DNA of 64,000 bases from Trichaptum fuscoviolaceum. Its lineage: Eukaryota; Basidiomycota; Agaricomycetes; Hymenochaetales; Trichaptaceae. The notes below the pieces were generated by a model, which was not told the DNA's origin, searched no databases, and worked only from the letters and a program-made list of their open reading frames with translations. Position numbers and translations under genes: made by a program. Positions 33,393 to 45,053 of the stretch are shown here, one piece after another. The stretch's first letter is position 1; every line of letters starts with the position of its first letter. The stretch is from assembly GCA_910574455.1 (NCBI GenBank), contig CAJSYZ010000008.1, positions 124,001 through 188,000 on the forward strand, written 5' to 3'.

Positions 33393-36300
33393 TTACCCCC
33401 CTCCAAAGGCGCAACTCCGGGGCGCCAAGCTTGAATCTTGCTCAGGTCACAGAGCTCGATAGCGTTGACTTCTCGAGGGGCGTCCGGGTGTTTTCGATAG
33501 AAACTGCGAATTTTAGCCTTTGCATTACCCATATCCTTTGCGGGAATCCATGTATCTTCCGCGCTCGAATATCCCTTCCATCGTACCAAATATTCAAATC
33601 TCCGTCTAAACCGTCTAGCATCCAGAACCTCTTCCACCTCGTACTCCAGATCTCCTTCTACTTCGACTGGGGGCGGCGGGGGTTGCGTTCGACCGGGAAT
33701 GTCGTCTTCGTGGTATGGCGAGAGCAGCGATACGTGAAATACGGGATGAATCTTCAGCGACGCGGGGAGTTCGAGTTCGTAGGTGAGGTCACTTAGCTTT
33801 GCCTTCACTTTATACGGCCCTAGTCGTTTCGGTAATAATTTGCGCGCTCCCGGTCACCGAACGTTCGTCGCCTCGAGCCATACTTTATCCCCGACTGCGT
33901 ACTGCGGGGCCTCGTTCCTGGCCTGATCGTAGTGCTGCTTCATGCGCTCTGCCGCAACCTCCAAAGCCGCTCTTGCCTCTTCCTGTGCCTGCTGAAGCTC
34001 CTGTAGTCGTGCGTCCGCGGCGGGGACCATGGACAGGCCGTCGCTCGGGGCAATCGTGAATTCGGGATTGTAGCCGTAGACAAGCGCGAACGGGGATTGT
34101 CGTGTTGCCGCGTGCGCTTTCGTGTTGTGCGCGAATTCTGCCATTGGGAGTAAACCGGCCCAGTTTTCTTGTCGTGTATCTATGAAAGCCCGTAAATATT
34201 GTTCCAGCTCTTGGTTTACCCTTTCGGTTTGCCCATCCGTCTGCGGGTGATACGCAGTCGACGTGGTACCCTTGATACCGAGTCGGGAAAAGAGGGCTTT
34301 CATGAACTGTGCGACAAACTGTGGTCCTCGGTCGGATATGATCTGGCGGGGGGTTCCGTGCAGCTTCCAGACGTGTTGCAGGAATAGTTCCGCAGTTTCC
34401 GGTGCATCAATGTCAGACGTGGTCGGGATAAAATGCGCTTGCTTGGTGAGACGGTCGACCACCACGAAAATTGCGTCGTAATCCTCAGATCGGGGGAGCT
34501 GGGTGATGAAATCGCACGAAATCGCCTGCCAGGGGCCCTGCGGGATTTCGTTCGGTTGCAGGAGTCCTACCGGGCGTTGGGATCGGTTCTTCGTGCGTGC
34601 GCAGGTATCGCATCCCGAAACGTATCGTTCTACGAAGTTAGACATCCCGGGCCACCAGTAGTTGCGGCTTACCATCTCAAACGTTTTCCAACGTCCAGGA
34701 TGTCCGGCGGGGAGACTGTCGTGGTAAGTCTTCACCACATCCCGGCGAATGGTCTCGTCTTTCGGGACGTAAACCTTACCCTGGTACAGGATGAGGCCTT
34801 CCTCGGTGCTCCAGTCCTCAAGTTCCTTGGTCAGGACTCGAGGCGCCTTGGACTTGACCAGCTCGATCGCGTCCACCAGTTCGTCTTCATATTGATCTGA
34901 CTTACGAATGCGTCGTAGGAGGGCCTGATCCCCGTGTACCTGCGTCATTCCCCGACGCATTGCCTTTAGTCGAAACATTTCGGGGGTCAAGAGGGTCCGT
35001 CCCGTGTTGTCTTCGCCTTCTGGTTGAAGATCGACGCGTCGTGACATGGCGTCGGGTTTGCCCCCGAGTCGCCCTGGGCGATGGCGAATCGTAAAATCGA
35101 AGCGGGTGAGGAACAGACTCCACCGGGCTTGGCGTCGCGTCAGCGTTCGGGATTCAGAGAAATATAGCAGATTCTTGTGGTCAGACACGATATCGAGTTT
35201 ATGACTCGCACCTTCGAGATAATGTCGCCACTCGTCAAGAGCTCTAATAATCGCGAGTAGCTCCTTGTCATAAATCTCGTAGTTGCGTTCCGCATCGTTG
35301 AGGGATTTCGAGAAAAAGGCGACCGGATGTATCAGCCCGTCGTCGCCTTCCTGGGACAAGACCGCGCCGGTCGCGAAATCAGAGGCGTCGCATTCCACGA
35401 TGAATTGTCGCGACATGTCTGGCATCATCAGGACGGGGGCGGTCGTGAACATGCGCTTGAGATAGTCGAAAGCGAACTGCTGGTTTTCTGTCCAGGCCCA
35501 GCGAACGTCCTTCTTCAGTAGCGTCGTGAGCGGTTTGACGATGTGCGAGAAATCCCGAATGAAGCGTCGATAGAAATTCGCGAACCCGAGGAAGGCTTGA
35601 ATGTCTTTCACCTTTTTTGGGGTAGGCCAGTCGAGGACCGCCTGTACCTTGGCGGGATCCATCGCCACCTTTCCCTGCGAAATAATCATCCCGAGATACT
35701 CGACGGAAGTCTGTTTGAATTTGCACTTTTCGGGTTTACAGAACAAGTCGTTTTCGCGCAGCCGCTTAAGGACTTCCCGTACGTGTTCCTCGTGCTGCGA
35801 TTCATCTTCGGAAAAGATTAGCAAGTCATCAAGATAGATGATCACGTATACTCCAATGAGATCTTTGAAGATATCGTTCATCATATGCTGGAAGGTCGCC
35901 GGGGCATTCGTGAGCCCGAATGTCATCACCGTTGGTTCGAAATGTCCTGCCTGAGTCCGAAATGCGGCCTTCCACTCGTCGCCTTGCTTCAGTCGCACGT
36001 TGTGGTAGCCCCATCGCAAATCCAACGTCGTGAAAACCTTCGCCTTTTGCAGTGCGTCTACGAGTTCCATCGTGAGGGGAAGCGGGTATCGATTCTTGAC
36101 CGTGATATCGTTCAATCGTCGGTAATCGACTACCATGCGCAAGGTTCCGTCCTTTTTCTTGATAAAGAAGACGGGAGCCGCTGCAGGGGATTTCGAAGGT
36201 CGTATGTACCCTTTGCGCAGGTTTTCGTCAACGAATTCGCGAAGGGCGTCGCGTTCGGCCGGGGCCAACGGATAGATTTTGCTGTACGGGGGAACCTTCC

Positions 36301-37432
36301 CGGGTTCTAAATCTATGGCGTGATCATACGGCTTGCGCAGTGGAAGCCTTTCGGATTCAATTTTCGAGAAAACGTCGGCAAACTCACGAAATTCGGGGGG
36401 AACTAGTTCCTCGAAGGTTTTCTCGCCTTCCTTCACTGCTGACTTCTCAGCGATGGCCTGGGAGTGGGTGTACGAGGCGGCAATTTTGTACGCGAAATGG
36501 TCGTCTGTCGTGACGAAGTAGGATTCAGCGTCGTGGTACTGGTCCCAATATTTTTCTGAGTACCGAAATCCTGGTGGGACAGCTTCCCATTCGGCCTGGG
36601 TCCTGTCGGGCCCCCAGGGGGTCTCGACTTCTTCTGCTATGGCGAGGCGGGGAAGCGGGACCAGGCGTTGCTGGTTGTCACACTGAGGCGGGCAGCGGTT
36701 GAGATCGACCACATCGTTGGTCCAGTCAATGGTTGGGTTATGGTGCCGCAACCAGTCGATCCCCATGATAATATTGTCGTCGCCAATATCCGCGACGGCC
36801 ATGGTCAACTGTTCTAAGTGTCCCTTCATCTCGACGTGGAGGACTACTTCCTTGGTGATGCGTCCAATCGCGTTCGGGGAATTGTCCGCGTTGCGCAAAA
36901 GTATCGGGATTACCAAGTCCCGGGTCTGGAGTCCGTGTCGCGAAACGTAGCGGGAATTTATGAAAGTTCCCGACGCACCGCTGTCTAACATTACTGTGGC
37001 TAAGGCATCCGTTTTTCCGTCGCTAACCTGTACCGGGAACTTCAAATGTCGTCTAAGACGACGGTCTATTGTAGAGATGGTTAAATACAAGGGACCATTA
37101 TTAAGAGAGTTCTTCGGCCACAAGGGCGGTTGGGTCGTATAGGGCGCGACTGAGCAATATGACCCTACTGAAAATCCGCTGGGGGCGGGGCTTCGGGATT
37201 GTGAACGTTCTTGGCGGCGGGCGTCATGGCGGCGAATGCGTTCTGTAGCACGGACTGCTGCACATTCTGGACGTACTGTTCCGCCATACGTTTGAGCGTT
37301 TCTTCGAACGACTGGAGCGCGGGGGGCGATGGGCTCGACGGGGACGTGGATTTCGTAGCCTTTAGGTTTCGGGATGGCGGTCGCGTTGGGCAATCGCTCA
37401 CCAGATGGTCTTTCTCTCCGCAGTAGTAGCAT
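33245..37432 (-). CDS. Pol polyprotein of element B with one in-frame TGA
   Basis: Open from 37432 to a TGA at 33856-33854 (about 1,192 codons), then in the same frame to 33245. The first 90 codons overlap gag in the minus-one frame. Order: protease VMLDSGASG, RT with intact IIYLDDLLIF, RNase H FIVECDASDFATGAVLSQ, integrase zinc region (HDSLPAGHPG .. GCDTCART), catalytic core with CDFITQLP, SDRGPQF and HPQTDGQTERVNQE, and after the TGA a chromodomain EYEVEEVLDARRFRRRFEYL with WKGYSSAEDTW. The chromodomain would direct insertion to chromatin. The TGA separates integrase and chromodomain, so either the element is inactivated or the stop is read through. The last codons lie in the 3' LTR. No defect was seen in the catalytic sites. 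Confidence 0.9.
33393..33412 (-). other. Polypurine tract of element B
   Basis: Read on the coding strand the bases just before the 3' LTR are GCCTTTGGAGGGGGGTAA, the usual primer position for plus-strand DNA. Confidence 0.6.
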
Positions 37433-38373
37433 AGTCCCTTACTCCTGCGCTCCCGGCGCACCCTGTCAATCTCCATCGCGTTGGGATCCTTCGTCAAGCT
37501 TGCGCCCGCAGTCGGGATCGTACGCGGAGCTGAACTAGTGGTGCCGGGATTGCTTCGGGGCGTAGCCGCTGGCTTCGATACTGGTCCATAGGCGTGTGCG
37601 AGCCTTAGCTTCTCGTCCGTCTCGGAAACCCAGTTGACGTAGGCATCGAATTTCATATCCTTCGCCTCTGTGCTGGCGATGTGCTGGCGAACCTGGTCTT
37701 TGAGTCCCTTCCGGAACATGTCGAGGTAGATGACATCCGTCGTCGCGTCCTTGGGCCACCCGGTGAGGGCTTGGAGGGCACGGAATTGCGACGCAAACTC
37801 GGCGACCGTTCCTGTCTGGCGTAGGCGCATCAGCTTGTCGGCTGCGGCTTTGTCTGCATCGATTTCTCTGTAAGAGGCGCGAAGGGCGGCGAACAGGGCC
37901 TCCAGGCTGGCGGCTTCTGGCGGTGTCGGGATGTCCTGGAGTCGATCTAGAATGGGTCGTGCCCAGTCTTGCGCCGGTCCCCGCAGTAGCATCAGGGCGA
38001 ATGCGACCTTGCGGGTTTCGTCCAGCCCCGGATGTTGTCCGAACAGGTAGAGCTTAATCTGGTGAATCCAGTTTTCCAGCTTGGCTCGTTCGCCTTCGAA
38101 GGTGTCGGGAAGCTTCATCTTGAGCCCTGCTCCTCCCCCAGACGGGGAGGCGGGCTGGCTCGCGATTTGGGCTTCTAACGCCTGGTTGGCGTGCTTGAGC
38201 TGGGCGACAGTGTTCTGAACCTGATTGTGTTCGTTGACTAACTTGGAGTAGCGTTTTTCGAGGGTGTCGAGGCGATCAAGGATGGGCTGGAGTTTGTCTT
38301 CCTCCATCGAGGAGCTCGGGGACGGGAAAGCGAAGGTATCTGCGAGTCCTCCCCATTCCTGGTGGGATGACAT
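37165..38373 (-). CDS. Gag of element B
   Basis: 402 aa. Coiled-coil N-terminus (about 25-75), Ty3-type capsid region (KLPDTFEGERAKLENWIHQI, LMLLRGPAQDWARP, LRQTGTVAEFASQFRAL), a linker rich in Pro and Ser, one CCHC knuckle (CYYCGEKDHLVSDC) and a C-terminal helical stretch. The frame is intact. About 270 nt of its 3' end overlap the beginning of pol, which is in the minus-one frame, so pol expression needs a programmed frameshift in the overlap. Confidence 0.92.
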   Translation of the reverse strand: MSSHQEWGGLADTFAFPSPSSSMEEDKLQPILDRLDTLEKRYSKLVNEHNQVQNTVAQLKHANQALEAQIASQPASPSGGGAGLKMKLPDTFEGERAKLENWIHQIKLYLFGQHPGLDETRKVAFALMLLRGPAQDWARPILDRLQDIPTPPEAASLEALFAALRASYREIDADKAAADKLMRLRQTGTVAEFASQFRALQALTGWPKDATTDVIYLDMFRKGLKDQVRQHIASTEAKDMKFDAYVNWVSETDEKLRLAHAYGPVSKPAATPRSNPGTTSSAPRTIPTAGASLTKDPNAMEIDRVRRERRSKGLCYYCGEKDHLVSDCPTRPPSRNLKATKSTSPSSPSPPALQSFEETLKRMAEQYVQNVQQSVLQNAFAAMTPAAKNVHNPEAPPPADFQ

Positions 38374-38462
38374 TGCTGGTCGGCGGTACGGGTGCGGGGG
38401 TAGAAGTAAAGAGCGTGAGGGTGTCGAGTCCGAGCGGCGGTGAGCCAGGACTTTTGACCTAA

Positions 38463-39281
38463 TGTTACGACCGTCGGGAATTGTAGCGGGAAACAGTTTC
38501 GGGAAACTGGAATTCGCGACAAGAACCCGCGTTCGGGAATCTGGATTCGCGACTGGGAACGAGCGTGGGAATTCAGGCGGGAAACGCGCGGGATTCTATC
38601 CAGGCGCGTCGCGGGATTCTTCAAGGCCAGCTAGGACTCTTCACTGCTTTGAACGTCAAGTAAGCGGATCCCTAAGGAAGCACTCCACAAGTAAGTATTG
38701 CGCAACTAACTACACAGGAGAAAAGAGAGAGATCGCACCTAAGGAAGCACTCCACAAGAGGTCAAAAGTGGGGTGCTCCTTACGATGCCTACAGCTATTT
38801 ATCTACTTCGTAAAGACTGTATAGTTAATCTACGCTAAGTGTCCTTGCGCAATGCGCACCTATCTACTACAAACGATACATGCTACGACCGCACTGCTAG
38901 GCATGTCTATCCCGTCTCTCCAGATGGCTACGGCCTGTCCGTGGACGTCAGCGTCCGGTCCGGGGCCGCGACTAGCCAGACTAGGTATGCCAGACTGTTG
39001 CAGGTCGTCACCTTGAGGTACTAACGGATTAATGAGCGTATGTTGATAAGTGAATGTACGTGTGCCGTGGCGGGTCGTCGTAACTGAGTGTGTGTATGCG
39101 TGCATGGTTGCCGGGACGTTGGTGCGGGATAAGTCACGTGAGCATGGGATCGTGCGATTCGGGAATGAGGTTTCGCGCGGGGAATCCAATGGCGGGATTC
39201 TCCCCGCGGGTTTGTCTGCTCATGTCGGGATCCTTGGCGGGAAAGTGCGGGAAATGAGAAAAGGAGCCCGGGATCTCGACA
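38463..39281 (-). repeat. 5' LTR of element B (819 bp)
   Basis: Full-length LTR, TG..CA. The sequence just inside it on the coding strand (TTAGGTCAAAAGTCCTGG) is where the primer-binding site should be. Confidence 0.93.
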
Positions 39282-40132
39282 GAGCGCATTAACCAAGAAG
39301 TTGAACAATACTTGCGCATCTTCATAAATCATCGTCAGTCGGACTGGGTAGAATGGCTATCCTTGGCGGAATTCGCATACAACAACAGGGAACACTCCTC
39401 GACAAAACAGTCACCATTCTTTGTCAACTACGGACGTCATCCGTATACAGGAACTAACCCTAGACGCGAATCCACCAATGAGTCGGCCAAGCAGTTTGCA
39501 GATAGGATGCAACAGGTTAGAGAGGAAACTCGATTGGCTCTTGAGGAGGCAGCGGCACTCATGAAGCGGTACTATGATCAAGACGGGGACCATCTCAGGA
39601 GTATAAACCGGGCGACAAAGTAATGTTAGAAGGCGTCAACATATCTTCTACGCGACCCATGAAGAAGTTAGGCGATAAATGTTATGGACCCTTTGTCATT
39701 GAAAAGAAAGTTGGCAAAGCGGCGTATCGTCTGAAACTTCCACCCCATTGGAAGCGACTACACCCGGTTTTCAATGAAGTACTTCTGACGCCATATAAGG
39801 ACCCAGTCTTTCCTTCTCAGCAATGAAAGCCTCCGCCTCCACCAGATCTTGTAAAAGGCATAGAGGAATGGGAAGTCGAAAAGATTCTCGACTTGCGGGT
39901 CTATTATGGCAAATTACAGTACTTGGTCCACTGGAAAGGGTATCCGGTATCGGAGCGTACTTGGGAACCTGCAGCAAATGTCAAACATGCTCAGGAAGAG
40001 GTCGAAGAATTCCATTGCTTACATCCGGGTGCTCCTCGTACGGTGACACGTACTCGTATGGTCGAACTTCTAGACATCATGGAGAAACGTGAACCCACAG
40101 AGCCTTCTTTGCGGCTGGGACATCCGCCTTAA
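39282..40132 (+). pseudogene. Pol of element A, 3' part (integrase end and chromodomain)
   Basis: Resumes exactly after the GAGCG duplication with codons for the integrase motif [10 protein letters not shown], continues through [16 protein letters not shown], then breaks: a frameshift near 39597 (the PGDKV motif is in another frame), and a TGA near 39825-39827 following PSQQ. The chromodomain follows (EWEVEKILDLRVYYGKLQYL, WKGYPVSERTW). With the upstream defects this shows element A is dead. Confidence 0.88.
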
Positions 40133-40144
40133 AGGGGGGGGTTA

Positions 40145-40275
40145 TGTCATGAACTCAATTTCCTTTTCTTTTTATTTATCTTTTCTTTTCTTTGTCATCA
40201 CTTATGCATTCACGCGTAGTCATCTTCTTTTACTCATCACTGACGCTACTTAGTAATCCATGGAACCTTCTGGCA
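40145..40275 (+). repeat. 3' LTR of element A, truncated
   Basis: 131 bp identical to the start of the 5' LTR, then a sharp switch to unrelated sequence at GGCA|ATCGCC. It follows the purine tract directly, so this is the correct 3' LTR position. Confidence 0.8.
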
Positions 40276-41930
40276 ATCGCCACACTCAGCGTTCTGAGTT
40301 CCAGGCCCAGTCCGTCCAGGTCCAGATTTATTCCGCTCTTCTTCTGCTCTGTGGCATTACAACTTGTCACCCTCCAAGTACACTTGGCAATGTTAGGCAC
40401 TTGGTAGCTCGCGCAGGCGGTCGGAACAGAGTGGTGTTCGGCGTTCGATGTAATCGGTAAGTTCCTCCCTCTGCCATTCAATATGATCTTCCTTTCCATT
40501 CCTTTTACCGATTTCTATTCACGGGCCTCTGTCAGATCTGCAAAATCTGCCTTCACCATTGGGCCCTTTCCCCGACAATACTCAACCACTACAATGGTAG
40601 TCCAGATTCGTCAAATTCGTCCGAATCACAATCCGGGTCTGGGTCCCGGCCGCTTTGATCTGCTCTGACTCTGATTTTGGGTTGCATATTTCTTCAACAA
40701 GAACATCTCACTATCAGCAGTAAGTTCTCCCTTTCCTCTTCCGGCTACATATTTGAAGATCTGACACATCTCATCTCTATAAGAATAGACTCCCGGTACC
40801 ACGAGCAACTGAGAATCCTCACTCAAGTCCGTGGAGACGACGCACGGGCTATCTTCATTTGCGTCCTAACCAAGGTTCTTCTATACGCCCATCTTGAGAC
40901 TCTCACGCACTGGGCGGCGCGGAGTGAGGTGTCGGATATTTGGATACTTGGTTTCATTCCAGAAAGGTACGTGTGTGATCACCTAAAAACTACCCTTGAA
41001 AGTTGACCGAAGACGTGTCTGCCTGCAGCATTTAGTTGTTTTCCCGAAAGAATGTTCCACGCGGAATCTTCAATTTGTGTAGGATCATTCGCAATGAGGA
41101 TGATGACTAAGAGCGTGCTGTCTCGCCCTCAATATGATCGGTGAGCCCAGCATTGAGAGCAATCTGGATATATCGACTGGGAGGACCTCGAGTGGGATGT
41201 CGACCGGGTGCGGTTGCGTAAGACAACTTGCTTGTGGATATTGTCACCCCGCGCTCGTGCATCGTCTTTCCCGATCTCCACAGCTCATAAGTTGTATCGT
41301 AATCTGTCATTACAGTGTATCCGATTCATTTCCTTATTTGGACTTGTATCCGTTTCCGTGTATCCGTTTCTTCCTGTATCCGATTCATTTCTATATTTGA
41401 ACTTGAAGCCAATTCCTTGTATCCGATTCTTCCCGTATTTGGCAGTTGTGGCGAGAATAATTTCGTTTCCCTATATGGCAGTTGTATCCGTTACAACCTC
41501 CTTTAAGAATGTGTGACATGTCCTTATGCATGGCGCTTAGCTCACACGCTATCATCACGTGTTGACTTAACGTGCACACTTGCGTTGTGTTCACACGTAC
41601 TATTAAGCACGTGCACTTTGCGCGCGACACGGAGAGTAAAGTCACGTGCCATCAGCACTGAATCGATTTGCGCGTCCGTTGCAAGCATGCGCCGCACGCA
41701 TGCACACTCAAATAAATTTGATGTTTTATTGGAAATCTCTCTCATATAATGTTTAGACTCAGTAAAATTCAGCTCAGAAGATCATGCACAATATTTAAAT
41801 TAAATTAATGAATTAACTGTAGATTAGAGGTAGACAGACAAAGACAATGAGCGAGACAACAAATGAATGGAGACATGTGATTAATAAGTGCCGCCACAGG
41901 GATTAAGCGCCGACGCACTGCGACGACAGT
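40276..41930. other. Region right of element A without a confident gene
   Basis: Several open stretches joined by plausible donors (for example GTAAGT at 40459) suggest a decayed spliced gene, but no domain was recognised. 40905-40965 matches the receptor-cluster repeat at about 9240-9320 in reverse. A TGTATCCG repeat cluster lies at 41313-41500 and a group of CACGTG/ACGTG words at 41550-41650. Confidence 0.4.
41313..41500. repeat. TGTATCCG(A/T)TT repeat cluster
   Basis: Six copies of TGTATCCG followed by ATT, TTT or TTA occur within 190 bp at irregular spacing. Such clusters are typical of subterminal transposase-binding repeats of DNA transposons, but no terminal repeat was identified nearby. 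Confidence 0.45.
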
Positions 41931-43909
41931 TTAGCCTACGCAATAATCATATATTAGCATGACATTAGAGTTGCCCGTAATAAACTCACCGATGTTGTTT
42001 GCGGCTTCACGCCAAGTTGATTCCGTCACAACCCGCGTGCTTCGTCTAGTAGCGGGCGGTGTCGGTTTAGGCACGGTCTTTTTCAGGGACTTTGCAGGCG
42101 GTTTGGTCTTCGTCTTCGTCTTCGTCGCCGCGGGCGGCTTGACTTTCGTAGCTGCATTCTTTGCAGGGCGGCCTCTATTACTAAATGTATTAAATTCAAA
42201 TAGAATGCAATAAATTAAATCATACCTCTTTTTCTTCGATGATACGTCGTTTGTTGTCGATGTAAAGTCGGGTTGAGTCATGGGAGGGCCAAGGTCAAGT
42301 GTGGCCACTCGAGACGAAAGCCCAGGCGTGGCTTGCGATGTCGTCGTGCCTGTATAAGAGAATGTAAGCAAGTGATACAAGATAGAGTAATTAATAACAT
42401 ACCCTCAATGAAATCCGAAGAATCAATGTTCATCTGATCCACATTGTGATCCACATCCATTGCAGAAGCAGAAGCAACCCCCGTGATGACTTGAATCCCA
42501 CCAATGCTTGTGTGCGACTCGACGACAGCATTGTTGGCTACACTTGGGGCTGGCGGGGCCGCACTTGCGCCCGTAGACAGCACACGGACATCATGGTCTT
42601 CGGTTGCGGAAACAGGTGCCTTGTCGAGTTCTATGGGAACGGGAGCTGCGTCGGAAGCAGGGGCTGTGACTGTGACGGGGACTTGCGACTGCGTCAGATG
42701 CAGGGACTGCGGAAGCGTCGGCAATAGGGACTGCGTCAGATGCAGCTGCGTCGGCAACAGGGACTGCAACTGCTGCTGCAAGCTCATCTACTAACACATA
42801 TTAGAGGTGTTGCGAACAAATGAATATGTTATGAACCTTGGTATAGTTTTGCAGTTGCGTAGTTTGCCCAAGTATCACCTATGTTGTGCAGCTTGAATAC
42901 ACTTGAGGTGGTATACTCGGCCTCAACAGTACTGACTGCCAAACTATATGCTTGTGTCAGTAGCTGAAGCGACAACGAAACAGACAGCTTACCTGTGGAC
43001 AATAGGTCCAGTAGGGCCCTTCAGTGCATATTGCAAGTGAATCATCCCCTCACCGACTTTTGATCTACCTCGGCCCAACAAGGCGACGGCAATCTTTTGC
43101 AAGACATCCGTCAGGTGAGTCTGGTTTCTATTAAGTATTGTTAGCATACAGTATCAACGAATATGAGAGTACGTACTCGAAGATCACTTGATCAGGAACA
43201 TGGTCGTCGAAAAATGCCTTGTTCTCAGCATTTATCGCTGCAGCCTCCACTTCGTACTCCTTGCGCTTTTCGTCGGACAATCTATTAAACATATCAGATC
43301 GAATACGTTGGCGCTCGCTAGCAGTCTTCGAGGGGTCGCCGATGTCCTCCATGCGGACTGCGAGTACCTCGGCAATTTCGTCTTGATAATCGACACAGAA
43401 AACGGCGAACGGTGTCGCCTTCGTGGGTTTCGGTGCTCTACCGAATAGCTCGGCCAGGACTGCTGCATCCGCGCTGTTCACATCGATGCCCAGGGAGTCG
43501 GTCGATGTCGTGAATATGCCGCGGCGCGCAAGCTTCGTCTTCCGTCGCGCATCCGACATTGCCTGGTTCCAGAAGTAGCGGTTGAGACGCTGGCAAAAAA
43601 GTCATGTCAGTTAAAGGAGATGAATTGACGAAGACAACTCACCTGCGTCAGCTCGCTCACGTTGTACGATGGGCCCAAATCGTCTGCAAATCGAATCACA
43701 AATTCAGTCAGCACCGTGGCAAAGAACGTGCGGCCAAGGGTATTTTTCCTGCGCGTTGGGAGCGCTAGGAACGTAGGCACCATCGACTGCAGGAAATCAA
43801 CCTGCGGGCCAGTAAAGCACATCACTGGGCGCCCAGTCTGGAGAGGTCGGAGAGGGGCCGGACGCGCCTTCGGCGAGCCATGCAGAGGGGATCTAGCGCG
43901 CAAAAGCAT
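41931..43909 (-). CDS. Agaricomycete-type uncharacterised protein with C-terminal AT-hook
   Basis: Minus-strand multi-exon gene. Well supported exons: 43909-43643, 43589-43177, 43127-42993, 42943-42837; then a Gln/Pro/Ala-rich region (about 42790-42410) whose frame is uncertain, and exons near 42352-42227, 42176-41986 and 41934-41931.
The N-terminal part (QVDFLQSMVPTFLAL .. FFATVLTEFVIRF) is followed by RLNRYFWNQAMSDARRK, reminiscent of a family common in agaricomycetes in which a helical N-domain ends in an aromatic-Asn-His motif. The C-terminus encodes KKKRGRPAKN, a classical AT-hook that binds AT-rich DNA in the minor groove; an intron splits it. Probably a nuclear DNA-binding protein. Function unknown. 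Tandem codon repeats near 42660-42780 leave two alternative open frames. Confidence 0.6.
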
Positions 43910-45053
43910 GGTGGACAGGTGAATCGCGCGAAGACAAGAAGAAACAAAAAAGGGGGTGGGGTGGGGGGCGGAGATGGAGGACAGGCTGCTCTACTTACGA
44001 CTTTTAAATATCTCGAATCCCCCAACCTTCCGTCTATCGGCCCCAGTCCCGGTAGAACCTCGTACACAGGCATACGCGCCCGCGATAGCTTCAGACGCGC
44101 CAGTCATCTGTAATTACCCAAATATTGAATTGTAGTTAAGAAGAAAAAAACCAAATGACTTAGCCAAGGATTCAAGCTCATCGGACCCCTCGCCTTCGTC
44201 ACACAACATGCCAGTAAGCGCTATCACTATATTCTAGATAAATCGTGGTTGAGAGGGAAAAAATACGAATGAATTACCCTATAGTATCAAGCTCATCGGA
44301 CACCTTGCCTTCGTCACCTAATCTGCCAGTAAGCGCTGCCAGTCGTCTCTCGACTAGCTTCCCTAGCTCATCGGATTCTCTTTTTTCCACTAATTTAGCT
44401 TGCATGCGATTGCTTTAGCATTCAGGAACTAACTTGGCGTGCACAGCATTGCATCGGAAGCATAAAGAATAGAATTGGAGTTAGTTGCGCAATGTTAGAC
44501 CATTGTCATGAACAGCTTACATTTTCGCCTTCTACTTCGTCTGACATATACGAAGACATGTGGCAAGGTGGCAAGACTTAGGTCCCATTGTTTGATAGTG
44601 AAGAAAGAATCATTTATTCTTTTTTACGGAGCGAATTAGCGTCACAAAAGTACCCGAAATTCAAATTCACTCACCCAATGGTTTCAGAATACATTCATGT
44701 ACATCGTGTACCTGACAGGATAAATATTTTTAGTGTGCGGTCAAAGAGATAGACGTAGACGACTTTACTCAATAAGGTACTGGATAGATCCCGGTGACTT
44801 CTTGCCCCGGATTTTTTAACTCTATTGCGAGTTTCGAATTACTCTTTGGCGATCATTCATCACAACTAATTGAAAGATTTGACAGCACTGCATTAAGGGT
44901 AGTTACTAATTACAGGAAATGGTGCCGAAAATCGAGAAAAGTGGAAGAAATTTTTGGGAAAGGATCGAAGACGGCGTATTACACGAGGGAAGTACAGTAA
45001 CGGAAGAGTGTAATTCATCGAGAGAAACTGAAGTGCATTGCATGACATGAATG
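43910..45053. other. Interval with a duplicated cryptic exon
   Basis: Mostly AT-rich non-coding sequence upstream of the AT-hook gene, with a duplicated short coding-like block listed separately. No complete gene. Confidence 0.4.
44130..44405 (-). other. Duplicated coding-like block
   Basis: Two imperfect copies of a ~55-bp block (44171-44224 and 44286-44337) share AAGCTCATCGGAC and GCCAGTAAGCGCT. On the minus strand both translate to a similar peptide (LAALTGRLGDEGKVSDELD and LTGMLCDEGEGSDELE), the second after a candidate AG acceptor. An ATG at 44405 opens the first. It may be a small spliced gene or a relic. Confidence 0.3.

Larger units (their letters stand above)
32597..39281 (-). mobile_element. 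Chromovirus element B, nested in element A
   Basis: 6.7-kb LTR retrotransposon on the minus strand with gag and pol. LTRs at 38463-39281 (5' for the coding strand) and 32597-33392 both end TG..CA. The target sequence GAGCG is present on both sides (32592-32596 and 39282-39286), and the integrase frame of element A continues across the insertion once it is removed. The LTRs differ by a 23-bp gap and about two substitutions, so the insertion is young. Confidence 0.95.
26850..40275 (+). mobile_element. Chromovirus-type Ty3/Gypsy element A (decayed, interrupted)
   Basis: Plus-strand LTR retrotransposon: 5' LTR starting TGTCATGAACTC at 26850, gag, pol with protease, RT, RNase H, integrase and chromodomain, a purine-rich tract AAAGGGGGGGGTTA, then a 3' LTR starting at 40145 with the same sequence. 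Only the first 131 bp of the 3' LTR are present, identical to the 5' LTR, before the sequence changes completely. The 5' LTR is broken by a MITE and pol is broken by element B. Several inactivating changes are present in pol. The 5' LTR end and primer-binding site could not be fixed. Confidence 0.85.
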
